The position numbers and the translations under genes were made by a program. From Saccharopolyspora sp. SCSIO 74807 (lineage in GTDB: Bacteria; Actinomycetota; Actinomycetes; Mycobacteriales; Pseudonocardiaceae), in contig NZ_CP146100.1 in NCBI RefSeq assembly GCF_037023755.1, positions 3,565,501 through 3,629,500 on the forward strand: a stretch of 64,000 bases of DNA. Reading direction: 5' to 3'. The notes under the pieces are model-generated. The model made no database searches. It saw nothing but the letters and a program-made list of their open reading frames with translations, and was not told the DNA's origin. Below are positions 1 through 7,601 of this stretch, one piece after another (within the stretch, counting starts at the first letter, position 1; every line of letters starts with the position of its first letter).

Positions 1-97
1 GAGTCGCGACTGCCGCGTCACACACCTCTGCACAGCCTTCCGGTTATGCCGTTGTGCTGGGGGAAAACGCGTGTTGCTGGCGGCACACACCTTGTTT

Positions 98-1174
98 TCA
101 AGCAACGCTGGCTCCCGGATTCGTTTCGTCGTTTAGCTCGGTGCGTCCGTTCTGTTGCTGGAGTCGCCGCAGGAAGATGTCGTGGTAATCGGCCCGCAGA
201 TCGATTCCCTGGAAGGACCGGCCCAGCCGTCGGGCGGCGAGGCCGGTAGTTCCTGCTCCCGAGAAGGGGTCCAGGACACCGCCATCTTCAGGGCAGCCGA
301 CCGCAATACAACGCTGTGGAAGGTCGACCGGAAATGGGGCGCAATGCGCCTCCGGTAGTGGTCGCGTGGATATCGACCAGATGTCTCCGATGTTCTTCCC
401 GGTCCCTCGTGGTTTCCAGGGCGATCGGATTGTGTGCGGCTTGTTGCCTCCGCGATGGTTCTTCCGATGCTCTGGACGGTTCGGTGTCAACGGTTCGAGC
501 GCGTGGGCTGCGTTGAAGTAATAGTCCGGCTGCTTTACCAAGAGGAAAACCATCTCGTAGCGTGAGGAGAAGCGATCTGATGCCGGGTCCGGTATGGCGT
601 TGGGCTTGTGCCAGACCATCGCGTTGCGAATGATCCACCCATCTTGTTGCAAAGTCAGAGCAGTCCGCCACGGAATGCCCATCAGGCTCTTGTGACGCAC
701 CACCGCGGATCCCGCGTCGGCCGTGATTCGGCGCGTGTTTCCTGTGCCGCTGTTGTGGTAGCTGAAACTGTCCCGGACATTGAGCCAGTAGGTTCCTCGT
801 GGTGTGAGAAGGCGCCAGGTTTCCGCGCTCACCTCTCGCAGTCGATCAATGTAGTCATCGATGGTTGGTTCCAGACCATATTGTCGATCGTGCGCAAGAG
901 CACCGCACTTCCTGCAGTTCTTGTTCACGCTCGAATGAAGCCACGACGATACCCGTTTCTTGGTAGTCCGGCGTTGATGGGGTGTGGTCCCCAAGGTGTG
1001 TCGGCAATCCGGGTTTCCGCCGATCCAAACTGCGGTTCCGTAATCGCGCAATCCCCAGTGGGGTGGCGAGGTGACGACACAATCCACCGAAGAGCTGGGA
1101 AGTGATGCCATGACCTGAAGCGCGTCACCGAGATGCAATTCGATGGTCTCGTCGCGATAGTAGAGACTGTTCAT
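98..1174 (-). CDS. Orphan site-specific DNA methyltransferase (N4-cytosine or N6-adenine, beta-class order)
   Basis: The protein (358 aa) has the domain order of beta-class amino-methyltransferases: catalytic motif IV comes first and the SAM-binding motif I last. Motif IV reads TSPPHWGLRDYG near residue 35; the family norm is TSPPYWGLRDYG, so the aromatic Tyr is replaced by His. Motif I is DPFSGAGTTGLAARRLGR near residue 300. A Cys/His insert (PDCRH followed by NCRKCGALAH) looks like the zinc-binding loop common in phage and mobile-element methylases. No restriction endonuclease gene lies beside it, so it is probably an orphan modification enzyme that protects or marks the element. It overlaps the upstream gene by 4 bp (ATGA), indicating one transcript. 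Specificity cannot be read from the sequence, and the His substitution leaves activity uncertain. Confidence 0.88.
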   Translation of the reverse strand: MNSLYYRDETIELHLGDALQVMASLPSSSVDCVVTSPPHWGLRDYGTAVWIGGNPDCRHTLGTTPHQRRTTKKRVSSWLHSSVNKNCRKCGALAHDRQYGLEPTIDDYIDRLREVSAETWRLLTPRGTYWLNVRDSFSYHNSGTGNTRRITADAGSAVVRHKSLMGIPWRTALTLQQDGWIIRNAMVWHKPNAIPDPASDRFSSRYEMVFLLVKQPDYYFNAAHALEPLTPNRPEHRKNHRGGNKPHTIRSPWKPRGTGKNIGDIWSISTRPLPEAHCAPFPVDLPQRCIAVGCPEDGGVLDPFSGAGTTGLAARRLGRSFQGIDLRADYHDIFLRRLQQQNGRTELNDETNPGASVA

Positions 1175-1953
1175 GCGACACCTCGCTGCGGAGTTTCTTC
1201 ATGACGTGCGGTGTTGGGAAGTCGGAAAACCAGCACGTCAAGATGGGCCGAGATGGCTGTGGTACGGCCGTGAATATCGGTATTTTCCGGGAGGTGCCCA
1301 GCGCGGCTGACGACTCTCGGGCGCACCCGATTTCCTCGAATAGGTGCGGTCAGAGCGATGCAGTGGTCGGCGGGGACGAGGCCGATTGCGTCGGCGGCGT
1401 CGCCGACTTTGTCGGGTAGGTCGAGCAGCCTTCCGTGGCGCCGCCAGGGCCGGCAGGTGATGACGATGTGCCCGCCGGGCCAGACCCAGTCGGCGGCGGC
1501 ATCCAGGTCCTCGTATAGCCCGACGAGCACCCGGCTGGGGTCGCTGGCCGGGGTGTGCCGCAGGCCGGTGAGCACGAGGTCGACGGCGCCCGGCAGTTCG
1601 GCGGCGCGGGGGTCGTCGACGCTGTCCAGCAGGGTCGCGGTGCCGACCGGGCCAGCGAGGCGGGCAAGATCGAGGTTGGCTTCCAGGGCGGATTCCCACC
1701 GGGGCTCGGCGGGCAGGCCGAGCGCGTCTCGGCCTGCCCGGAGGGCTTCGGCCAGGACCAGTCCCGGTCCCGGGTTGGGGTCGCAGACGGTGTCGCCGGG
1801 GGCGGTGTAGGTGGTGATGATCCGCCGCGCGACGTCCGGGGTCAGGGCGGTGTCGGCGCGGGTGGCCCCGACGTGCCGATCCGCGATCTGCCGGGCTGGG
1901 GTGGTGTGGCCGGTGTCCCAAACGCTGGCGGGACGCAGGAAGGCCTTAGGCAT
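1171..1953 (-). CDS. Degenerate methyltransferase-like protein A
   Basis: This 260-aa protein has the outline of a DNA methyltransferase without its catalytic signature. After ITTYTAPGD it reads DPNPGPGLVLAEALRAGRDA, which aligns by eye with motif I of amino-methyltransferases (DPFxGxGTTxxAAxxxGR). DLVLTGLRHTP sits where the DLVLTSPPY motif IV should be. The Phe and Gly of motif I and the SPPY residues are replaced, so catalysis is doubtful; a SAM-binding or accessory role to the neighbouring methylase is possible. It shares [I/T]TTYTAPGD with the next gene upstream, suggesting duplication. It overlaps both neighbours (8 bp upstream, 4 bp downstream), so the three form one operon. Confidence 0.7.
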   Translation of the reverse strand: MPKAFLRPASVWDTGHTTPARQIADRHVGATRADTALTPDVARRIITTYTAPGDTVCDPNPGPGLVLAEALRAGRDALGLPAEPRWESALEANLDLARLAGPVGTATLLDSVDDPRAAELPGAVDLVLTGLRHTPASDPSRVLVGLYEDLDAAADWVWPGGHIVITCRPWRRHGRLLDLPDKVGDAADAIGLVPADHCIALTAPIRGNRVRPRVVSRAGHLPENTDIHGRTTAISAHLDVLVFRLPNTARHEETPQRGVA

Positions 1954-2794
1954 GGCGGTCCTCCGTGGACAGGGTCGAGCGGCGGAAGACGCTGGCGGTG
2001 GTGTGGATGCGGCGGTGGCCGCCGAGGGCGATTGCCCGGAAGCTGCGCCGGCTTGCCAGCCGAGGGACGGACGGGGGTTGATGGGCCAGGATTAGCCGGT
2101 CGGTCAAGATCAATCCGGCCAATGCCGCGGCCCGCGACAACTGCCCTGAATGGCCGACTCGCGCTTGGTGCTGGTCGCTACTGTGCGTGAGTACGACGGC
2201 CGTGCCGGCAGGGGCGAGCAGCGGTGTCCAGTCGGCCATCGCGAATGGGTCCGCGGGGTGGTCGGACCAGTCCGCGATGATCAACTCGAAGCCGTCGGAA
2301 CCCGGATCGGACTGCTCGCCGGAGGACTGCCGGTCGGTCGGGTTCGCGACCGGATCGGTCGTGTCGCCGTCCCGGGGTCCGAGTCCGGACCCGGACCCCG
2401 GGACGGCGGGCAGCTCCCCACCCGCCGCGGCGAACTCCTGATCGCTGTGAGGCCGGGAGTCTGGATCGGTAGCCGCGCCGCGGCCGAGTCGGAGGACGGA
2501 CTCCACGAGCCGGTCCCGACGCGTCCGGCTCGAACCGGTCGCGGGGGACTTGGGGGCTGCGAGCATGATCCGGTCGCCGGGCGCGGTGTAGGTCGTGGTG
2601 ATCATCGAGACCGCAACGGTGACGATCTCGTCGGCGTCTGCGGCGGGGTCGACGAGACACAGCCGCACCGTCGCCGATACCGGCGGGCCGGTGCGTTCGC
2701 GGAGTGGTTCGCGGACCGGCCCGACGCGGGGGTTCGGCCCGTGGCCGTCGGGGGTGTCAGGAGGCGGTACCTCCGGGAGCGGGAGGGCAGACAT
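1946..2794 (-). CDS. Degenerate methyltransferase-like protein B, paralogue of A
   Basis: The first gene of the leftward operon encodes 282 aa. It contains MITTTYTAPGD near residue 65, matching the ITTYTAPGD of the following gene, then diverges: the motif I glycines are absent (IMLAAPKSPATG). A variable, low-complexity middle (about residues 85-150) separates this from a second block, ELIIADWSDHP, placed like the D-x-V-x-T-SPP strand of methyltransferases and followed by a WTPLLAPAGTAVVLTHS strand. It is best read as a further decayed Rossmann methyltransferase fold. The start is ATG at 2794; the upstream sequence is the shared divergent control region. Function unknown. Confidence 0.6.
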   Translation of the reverse strand: MSALPLPEVPPPDTPDGHGPNPRVGPVREPLRERTGPPVSATVRLCLVDPAADADEIVTVAVSMITTTYTAPGDRIMLAAPKSPATGSSRTRRDRLVESVLRLGRGAATDPDSRPHSDQEFAAAGGELPAVPGSGSGLGPRDGDTTDPVANPTDRQSSGEQSDPGSDGFELIIADWSDHPADPFAMADWTPLLAPAGTAVVLTHSSDQHQARVGHSGQLSRAAALAGLILTDRLILAHQPPSVPRLASRRSFRAIALGGHRRIHTTASVFRRSTLSTEDRHA

Positions 2795-3305
2795 CGCGTA
2801 CTCCGGTGATCGGTCGGTCTTGCCAAGGACACCCCTGAAGTCCGCGAAAACGGCCTAGATTCGCCACCGGCCTCCAAGATTTTTTTGAAGAGTTCTCAGC
2901 CGGAGTGGACACCTAGCGTCACTGGCTCCGTCTCCGCTGCCGACCCACTAGTTGATCTGGATGTGGCCTATGCAAGATCAACGGCCGCTCCGGCTGGCGG
3001 GGGCCAGTAGAGCCCGCGGTGGGCTTGTCCAAGATCGTCCCGGGAATTTCTCAAGATCCTTTTTCTTGTTCCGTCTCTCCGCCTGGCTGGGGTGACAGCA
3101 ATGGAACAGCGTCTGACTAACGCCGCAGCGCACAGGCTTGCTGTTCGTCTAGATCGCGATCTCGAAGTTGATCAGAAGATGATCTTCCTGTTCCGGAACA
3201 AGAAGATCATTCTAGTTTCGTCTTAGTACGGAACCGTGCGCTGCGCTGTTCCTTGCCTGGCCCTCTCGGCGGCGTCATAAACCGCCGTTCGAGAGGAGCC
3301 GAGCA
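2795..3305. promoter_or_regulatory. Palindrome-rich divergent control region; possible operator array, oriT or origin
   Basis: These 511 bp separate the leftward methyltransferase operon from the rightward conjugation operon and contain no gene. CAAGATC occurs at 2973-2979, 3030-3036 and 3052-3058. GTTGATCT (2951-2958) pairs with AGATCAAC (about 2975-2982). AGATCGCGATCT at 3151-3162 is a perfect palindrome. An imperfect palindrome of about 40 bp spans 3174-3213, centred on TTCCGGAA, with arms built from AAGATGATCTTC and TGTTCC/GGAACA. The density of GATC-containing inverted repeats suggests a multi-site binding region for a regulator of both operons. An origin of transfer or replication is an alternative, but no adjacent replication protein supports it. 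Confidence 0.5.
3262..3296 (+). promoter_or_regulatory. Hairpin overlapping the ribosome-binding site of the first conjugation gene
   Basis: CCTCTCG (3262-3268) pairs with CGAGAGG (3290-3296), and GCGG (3269-3272) pairs with CCGC (3282-3285) inside it. The 3' arm contains the start of the Shine-Dalgarno run GAGAGGAG (3291-3298) for the ATG at 3306. Folding would mask the ribosome-binding site, so translation of the sigma-like gene, and perhaps the operon behind it, could be limited unless the stem opens. It could instead be a short attenuator, though no T-run follows. Confidence 0.45.
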
Positions 3306-4199
3306 ATGGCTCTCCCCATTCGCTCCGAGCACGAAGAGTGGCCAACCAACCCGCTGGATGCCGCCCGTGAAGCCTTCGGGTGGCTGACCGCGGGGGATCA
3401 CCCGGTGGCTGTGGACGGCCGCCTGTTCGACCACCTTCCGGCCCGGATCATCCCGGTCGACGAACTCCGGGACCTGCTGCTGGACCAGCGCTGCCCCCGC
3501 CGGGTGTGGGACCAGGTCTGGGTACACGTGATCAGCCGTGCCCGCATCGAAGGCAGCACCTGGACGATCACCGCGGTTGGGCTGGCGCTGCCCATGCTGA
3601 CCCCCTTGGCGGCCCGGCTGACCGAGCGCTACGCCGACGACCCCAGCGACATCCACGCCGAGGTCCTGCGGGGGTTCCTGGACGCGCTGCACACGGTCGA
3701 TCTCGCCGAGGGGCGGATCACGGTCCGGCTGCGGTGGGCGGCGTACCGCGCCGGGCACCGCGCGCTGCTAAACGGGATGGACGGACCGACCCCGAAGCCG
3801 CCGGGGTTCCACTCCAGCGAACCCAAGCCCCCGTCCGGGCATCCGGACTTGGTCCTGGCGCGGGCGGTCGAGGCCGGAGTCCTGACCCGGACCGAGGCCG
3901 AACTGATCGGCGCGACCCGGCTGGAAGGCATCGAGCTGGCTGACTGGCCCCGCCCGCCAGGGCTGACCTACAAGACTCTCGCCAAGCATCGGCGCAAGGC
4001 CGAGAACCGACTCGCCGCGTGGCTGGCCGAGTCCGACACCAGCCCCGGCGACGGCGATCCCACGGGCGCTGCGGCCACGACGTGGCAGACCTCCAACGAG
4101 GTGACCGGTGACGAGAGCCAGTCACAGAACGTAGCGAAAAAAGTTGGGGGCGACCCGGCGAATCAGCCCCCGAATTTCGGACTTCAGGGACGCGGGTGA
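3306..4199 (+). CDS. Sigma-factor-like / HTH regulator at the head of the conjugation operon
   Basis: This 297-aa protein opens the rightward operon. The central part (about residues 60-160) is helical and contains AEVLRGFLDALHTVDLAEGR followed by a basic RLRWAAYRAGHRALL helix, like region 2 of sigma-70-type proteins. The segment from about 190 to 240 (LTRTEAELIGATRLEG, then GLTYKTLAKHRRKAENRL) resembles the helix-turn-helix of sigma region 4. The last 60 residues are polar and disordered. It probably binds DNA and controls the operon; whether it contacts RNA polymerase as a true sigma factor is unproven. Start ATG at 3306 is supported by GAGAGGAG 8 nt upstream. A conserved uncharacterised conjugation protein is the alternative. 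Confidence 0.6.
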   Translation: MALPIRSEHEEWPTNPLDAAREAFGWLTAGDHPVAVDGRLFDHLPARIIPVDELRDLLLDQRCPRRVWDQVWVHVISRARIEGSTWTITAVGLALPMLTPLAARLTERYADDPSDIHAEVLRGFLDALHTVDLAEGRITVRLRWAAYRAGHRALLNGMDGPTPKPPGFHSSEPKPPSGHPDLVLARAVEAGVLTRTEAELIGATRLEGIELADWPRPPGLTYKTLAKHRRKAENRLAAWLAESDTSPGDGDPTGAAATTWQTSNEVTGDESQSQNVAKKVGGDPANQPPNFGLQGRG

Positions 4200-4253
4200 G
4201 CCCACCCGCTTCGGCTCCCGCTGCCTCGCACGCGCTCTCTGGAGGTCTCTCTG

Positions 4254-4622
4254 ATGCGCTTCTCGTTCATCCCATGCCTGTCCCGGCGCGGTGGTCTCCG
4301 GCTGCTGATGATCGCCGGGCTGGCCGCCGTCGGCCTGCTGGCGATCGCGATGCCCGCAGTCGCCGAGACCACCCACGTCCTCGCGCTGGCCCGCACGATC
4401 GACGACGTTCTCAACAACATCCGCAACTGGATCATGGGCCTGCTCGCCCTGCTGGCCACGGTCTTCTTGACCATCGGCGGCGTCCGCTACGTGCTGGCCA
4501 ACGGCGACCCCGGTGAGGTCGAGAAGGCCAAGCAGTCTTTCAAGTCCGCCGGGTTCGGCTACGCCCTGGCGGCGCTGGCTCCGCTGGTCGTGGAGATCCT
4601 GCGCGGAATCGTGGGGGCCTGA
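4254..4622 (+). CDS. VirB2/TrbC-like pilin subunit
   Basis: The 122-aa protein begins with a basic N-terminus and a signal-peptide-like hydrophobic stretch ending in MPAVAE near residue 38. Two further hydrophobic helices follow (WIMGLLALLATVFLTIGGVRYVLA and FGYALAALAPLVVEILRGIV), separated by a short polar loop NGDPGEVEKAKQS. Signal peptide, two membrane helices and a small polar loop are the hallmarks of the VirB2/TrbC pilin family, which builds the conjugative pilus or channel. The next gene is the VirB6-like protein 4 nt downstream. Actinomycetes seldom make visible conjugative pili, so a pore-forming role is possible. Confidence 0.8.
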   Translation: MRFSFIPCLSRRGGLRLLMIAGLAAVGLLAIAMPAVAETTHVLALARTIDDVLNNIRNWIMGLLALLATVFLTIGGVRYVLANGDPGEVEKAKQSFKSAGFGYALAALAPLVVEILRGIVGA

Positions 4623-4626
4623 TCCC

Positions 4627-5628
4627 ATGTCGGCCACCGCGTACTCCACCTCGGGGGCGGGCCACCGCTTGGGCCGCGTGTGTACCGCGGTGGCTGCCCT
4701 GTTCACGCTCGTCGCCGCGGGGCTTGCCCTCACCGGTGTGGCGAGCGCGCAGCCAGCCCCGCCGGTACCTCTTCCGTTCGTACCCGGCCCCGTGGCCCCG
4801 CCCCCGCCGTGCCAGGGGTCGAGCTGCATTCCGCTGCCCCTTCCGCTGCCTCCGGCGAACCAGCCGCCGGGAAATCAATCGACCCCAAATCAAGCTCCGG
4901 CCCCGGAGTCGTCGTGCGGGATCACGGACATTCCGGCCTGCGTGTCAGATGCCATCGAGTCATTCTTCCGCGATTTGGTCACGCCTGGTTTGAACAGCCT
5001 GCTCGATCTGCTCGCGAAGTCGCTGCTGGTCACGCCGCAGTTGGACCAACTTCCGGTTATGGGAGAAATATGGGGCAACTCGCAGCAGATCGTCATAACG
5101 GTCTACGTGGTGCTCGTTCTGGTGGCCGGCATCATCGTTATGGCCCACGAGACATTACAGACCCGGCACTCGATCAAGGAAATCCTGCCCCGGGTGATTG
5201 TCGGGTTCCTCGCGTCCAACCTGTCGCTTTTTTTCGGCGGCAAAGTGATCGAAATCGGCAACGCGCTCTCCCAAGCAATACTCGGTGATGGGGTAAATCC
5301 GGAAACTGCTGGGCGCGCCATGCGCGACACCTTGATGCATGATCTCGACGGGGGCGGGCTGTTCGTCATCTTTATCGCGCTGGCGCTGATCGTCATGCTC
5401 GTTGCGGTTCTGCTGACCTACATCGTCCGCATCACGCTGACCATCATATTGCTCGCGGGCGCCCCGATCTTGCTCATGTGTCACGCGCTTCCGCAAACCG
5501 AAGGTATCGCGTTCTGGTGGTGGAAAGCGTTCGCCGGGGTGATGGCTATTCAAGTTGGTCAATCGCTCGCCTTGGTTGCGGCAATCAAGCTCTTCTTTTG
5601 GCCCGGCGGCATCACTCTGTTCGATTAA
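4627..5628 (+). CDS. VirB6/TrbL-like polytopic membrane protein of the T4SS
   Basis: Translation from ATG 4627 gives 333 aa, 4 nt after the pilin gene. A signal or anchor helix (about residues 17-38, ending VASAQPAPP) precedes a Pro-rich extracytoplasmic linker with several Cys. The C-terminal two thirds carries about five to six membrane helices, among them VYVVLVLVAGIIVMAHE, VIFIALALIVMLVAVLLTYI and ALVAAIKLFFW. This matches the inner-membrane channel component VirB6/TrbL. Longer in-frame starts from 4513 would run through the pilin gene and are rejected. The extracytoplasmic Cys residues could form disulfides that hold the channel in the thick cell envelope. Confidence 0.78.
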   Translation: MSATAYSTSGAGHRLGRVCTAVAALFTLVAAGLALTGVASAQPAPPVPLPFVPGPVAPPPPCQGSSCIPLPLPLPPANQPPGNQSTPNQAPAPESSCGITDIPACVSDAIESFFRDLVTPGLNSLLDLLAKSLLVTPQLDQLPVMGEIWGNSQQIVITVYVVLVLVAGIIVMAHETLQTRHSIKEILPRVIVGFLASNLSLFFGGKVIEIGNALSQAILGDGVNPETAGRAMRDTLMHDLDGGGLFVIFIALALIVMLVAVLLTYIVRITLTIILLAGAPILLMCHALPQTEGIAFWWWKAFAGVMAIQVGQSLALVAAIKLFFWPGGITLFD

Positions 5629-5646
5629 CGACAAGGGGGAAGTGCT

Positions 5647-6564
5647 GTGATTCAGTTTCTGGTCGCACTCGCCTTGTGCTACGTCCTCATCAAGATTCCT
5701 TTCTGGATTCTCGGATCTCTGCGCGGCGGCGGAGGCCGTTCTCTGGTCGGCAGTCTCGTCCGAGGGTTCATCGTCTACAAGACCTTCGGTCTCCTCAGGG
5801 GGGTGGGAGGTGGCGGCGGCGGGAAGAGTACCCGTTCCCGTGGCGGTCAGAAATCGGCCGAGTCGCCGGATCCATACTCCACAACGCGGGCCACTTCCAA
5901 CGGGCAGTACATGTTGCCGCTGAACGTCACGAGAGTGCGGAAACCGACCCAACGGCGACCGACGCCGCAATCGTCCTCACGTTCGCGTCCAGCCCAGCAG
6001 GGTAAACAGTTGGAGCTTCCGTTGGATGGCGAGTGGCCGGAGAACAAGCCCCGGCTCGGCCGGGACGGGCAATACCAGCTCCCGCTGAATGTGCAACGGC
6101 AACCCAAGCCGAAGTCGGCTCCGGAGTCTCCCCCGGATCGGAAGTCCTCGACGGGACCGCGTGGCCGGCAGATGAAATTCCCGCTCGACGGGGAATGGCC
6201 GGAGAACAAACCACGAGTCGGCCGCGATGGGCAATACCGGCTGCCGATCGAGGCGCGGCGTGTGCGGCGACCCGCGCCACCCCCGGAGCCGCCGAAACCG
6301 ACCCGGCCAGCAACGCGGGGGCGACAGACGAAGCTGCCCGCCGATGGCGAGTGGCCGGAGAACAAGCCCCGGGTGGGCCGGGACGGGCAGTACCAGCTCC
6401 CGCTGAACGTGCAGCGCACGCGGAAGCCACCCCGCAGTCAGCCCCAGGCACCCCCGCCTCTGCCGCAGCGGCCGGGGCCGCGTCAGCAGGAGTTGCCGCT
6501 GAACCTCCCGAAACTCCACCCGCCTCGGCCCACCACGCGCAAGAACGGAGGTGACCACAGGTGA
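5647..6564 (+). CDS. Membrane-anchored repeat protein with eight Q-x-x-[LF]-P-like motifs
   Basis: A hydrophobic helix at residues 2-24 and a Gly-rich stretch lead into a long Pro/Arg-rich, presumably disordered tail (305 aa in total). The tail contains three copies of GEWPENKPR-[VL]-GRDGQY (about residues 128-143, 182-197 and 234-249). Around and between them lie eight short motifs: QYMLPL, QLELPL, QYQLPL, QMKFPL, QYRLPI, QTKLPA, QYQLPL and QQELPL (residues 87, 121, 142, 175, 196, 227, 248 and 280). I know of no family with this layout. QLxLPL resembles the hexapeptide by which Hda and other proteins bind the bacterial DNA sliding clamp. The gene sits between VirB6-like and PrgI-like genes and overlaps the latter by GTGA, so it belongs to the transfer machine. 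A docking or scaffold role is inferred. Confidence 0.75.
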   Translation: MIQFLVALALCYVLIKIPFWILGSLRGGGGRSLVGSLVRGFIVYKTFGLLRGVGGGGGGKSTRSRGGQKSAESPDPYSTTRATSNGQYMLPLNVTRVRKPTQRRPTPQSSSRSRPAQQGKQLELPLDGEWPENKPRLGRDGQYQLPLNVQRQPKPKSAPESPPDRKSSTGPRGRQMKFPLDGEWPENKPRVGRDGQYRLPIEARRVRRPAPPPEPPKPTRPATRGRQTKLPADGEWPENKPRVGRDGQYQLPLNVQRTRKPPRSQPQAPPPLPQRPGPRQQELPLNLPKLHPPRPTTRKNGGDHR

Positions 6565-7601
6565 GCGTCCGGATTCCCGCCGACGTCGATCGGGAAGACC
6601 GCATTCTGGCAGGCTTCACCGCCCGTCAGGTCGCGGTGATGGCGGTGACCGGCCTGGTGCTCTACGGCGGCTGGCAAGCCACCCGCGCCGTGATCCCGGT
6701 GATCGCCTACGTCGCCATCGCGGTCCCTATCGGGGTCGCGGCGACCTCGTTGGTCATGGTCCGCCGCGACGGCGTGACCCTGGACCGCCTGCTGCTGGCC
6801 GCGCTGCGGCAGCGGCTCCAACCGCGGCGCCGGGTCGCGTCCGGCCAGCAGCCCGCCGAAGTGCCGGAGTGGCTGTCCGGGGTGGCCCACGGACACGAAG
6901 CCGTCGCCGCAGGCGGGCTCGACCTGCCCGCCCACGGGGTCGCCGAAGCCGGCATCGTCGATCTCGGCGACGACGGCGTGGCACTGGTGGCCGCGTGTTC
7001 GACGGTGAACTTCGCGCTGCGCACCCCGGCCGAGCAGGAAGCATTGACCGCAGCGTTCGGCCGGTACCTGCACAGCCTCGGCGCGAGCGTGCAGATCCTC
7101 GTCCGCGCCCAGCGGCTGGACCTGTCCGGCCAGATCGCGGAGCTGCGCGAGCGTGCGGCGGGGTTGCCGCACCCGGCGCTGGAGTCCGCGGCGCTGGATC
7201 ACGCCGACTACCTGGCCCAACTCGGAGCGCAGGCCGACCTTCTGCGCCGTCAGATCCTGTTGGTCGTCCGCGAACCGGTGCGCACCACCGGCCAGGACTC
7301 GTTGACCCGGCGCCGCCGCTTCGGCCGCCCCCGCAGCGGCGGGGAGCAGCCGTCGGACGGAGCGCGCCGGGCGGCGGCCTCCCGGCTGCTGCGGCGGATG
7401 AGCGAGGCCACCGAACTGCTCTCGCCCGCGGGCATCAGCGTGACCCCGCTGGACGCCGCCCAGGCCACCGCCGTGCTGTCCACCGCCACCAATCCGGACA
7501 GTCCACTGCCGCCCTCGGCGGAGATGGCCGGCGCGGGCGAGGTCATCACCACTCCCATCGGCTCGGACTGGGACCTCGATACCGAGGAGGATTTCTCGTG
7601 A
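6561..7601 (+). CDS. PrgI/VirB3-like membrane protein with a long cytoplasmic domain
   Basis: The first 80 residues fit the PrgI family: a polar start (VRIPADVDREDRILAGFTARQ) and two membrane helices (VAVMAVTGLVLYGGW and VIAYVAIAVPIGVAATSLVMV), with DGVTLDRLLLAAL after them. The remaining 260 residues are soluble and resemble the N-terminal region of VirB4/TraC-type ATPases (GVALVAACSTVNFALRT, AEQEALTAAFGRYLHSL, ASVQILVRAQRLDLS). PrgI-like proteins take the place of VirB3 in Gram-positive T4SSs and dock VirB4. The gene starts at GTG 6561, supported by GGAGG, and overlaps both neighbours (GTGA at each end), showing tight coupling with the VirB4 gene that follows. Confidence 0.78.
   Translation: MSVRIPADVDREDRILAGFTARQVAVMAVTGLVLYGGWQATRAVIPVIAYVAIAVPIGVAATSLVMVRRDGVTLDRLLLAALRQRLQPRRRVASGQQPAEVPEWLSGVAHGHEAVAAGGLDLPAHGVAEAGIVDLGDDGVALVAACSTVNFALRTPAEQEALTAAFGRYLHSLGASVQILVRAQRLDLSGQIAELRERAAGLPHPALESAALDHADYLAQLGAQADLLRRQILLVVREPVRTTGQDSLTRRRRFGRPRSGGEQPSDGARRAAASRLLRRMSEATELLSPAGISVTPLDAAQATAVLSTATNPDSPLPPSAEMAGAGEVITTPIGSDWDLDTEEDFS

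Noticed and set aside
5155-5970. 271-aa minus-strand ORF
   Set aside because: It is antisense to the VirB6-like and repeat-protein genes and very polar; a shadow.
6551-7597. N-terminal 349 residues of the long open frame ending at 9433
   Set aside because: It overlaps the PrgI-like gene in another frame and is rich in Arg/Pro/Gly, as expected for a GC-rich shadow; VirB4 starts at GTG 7598.
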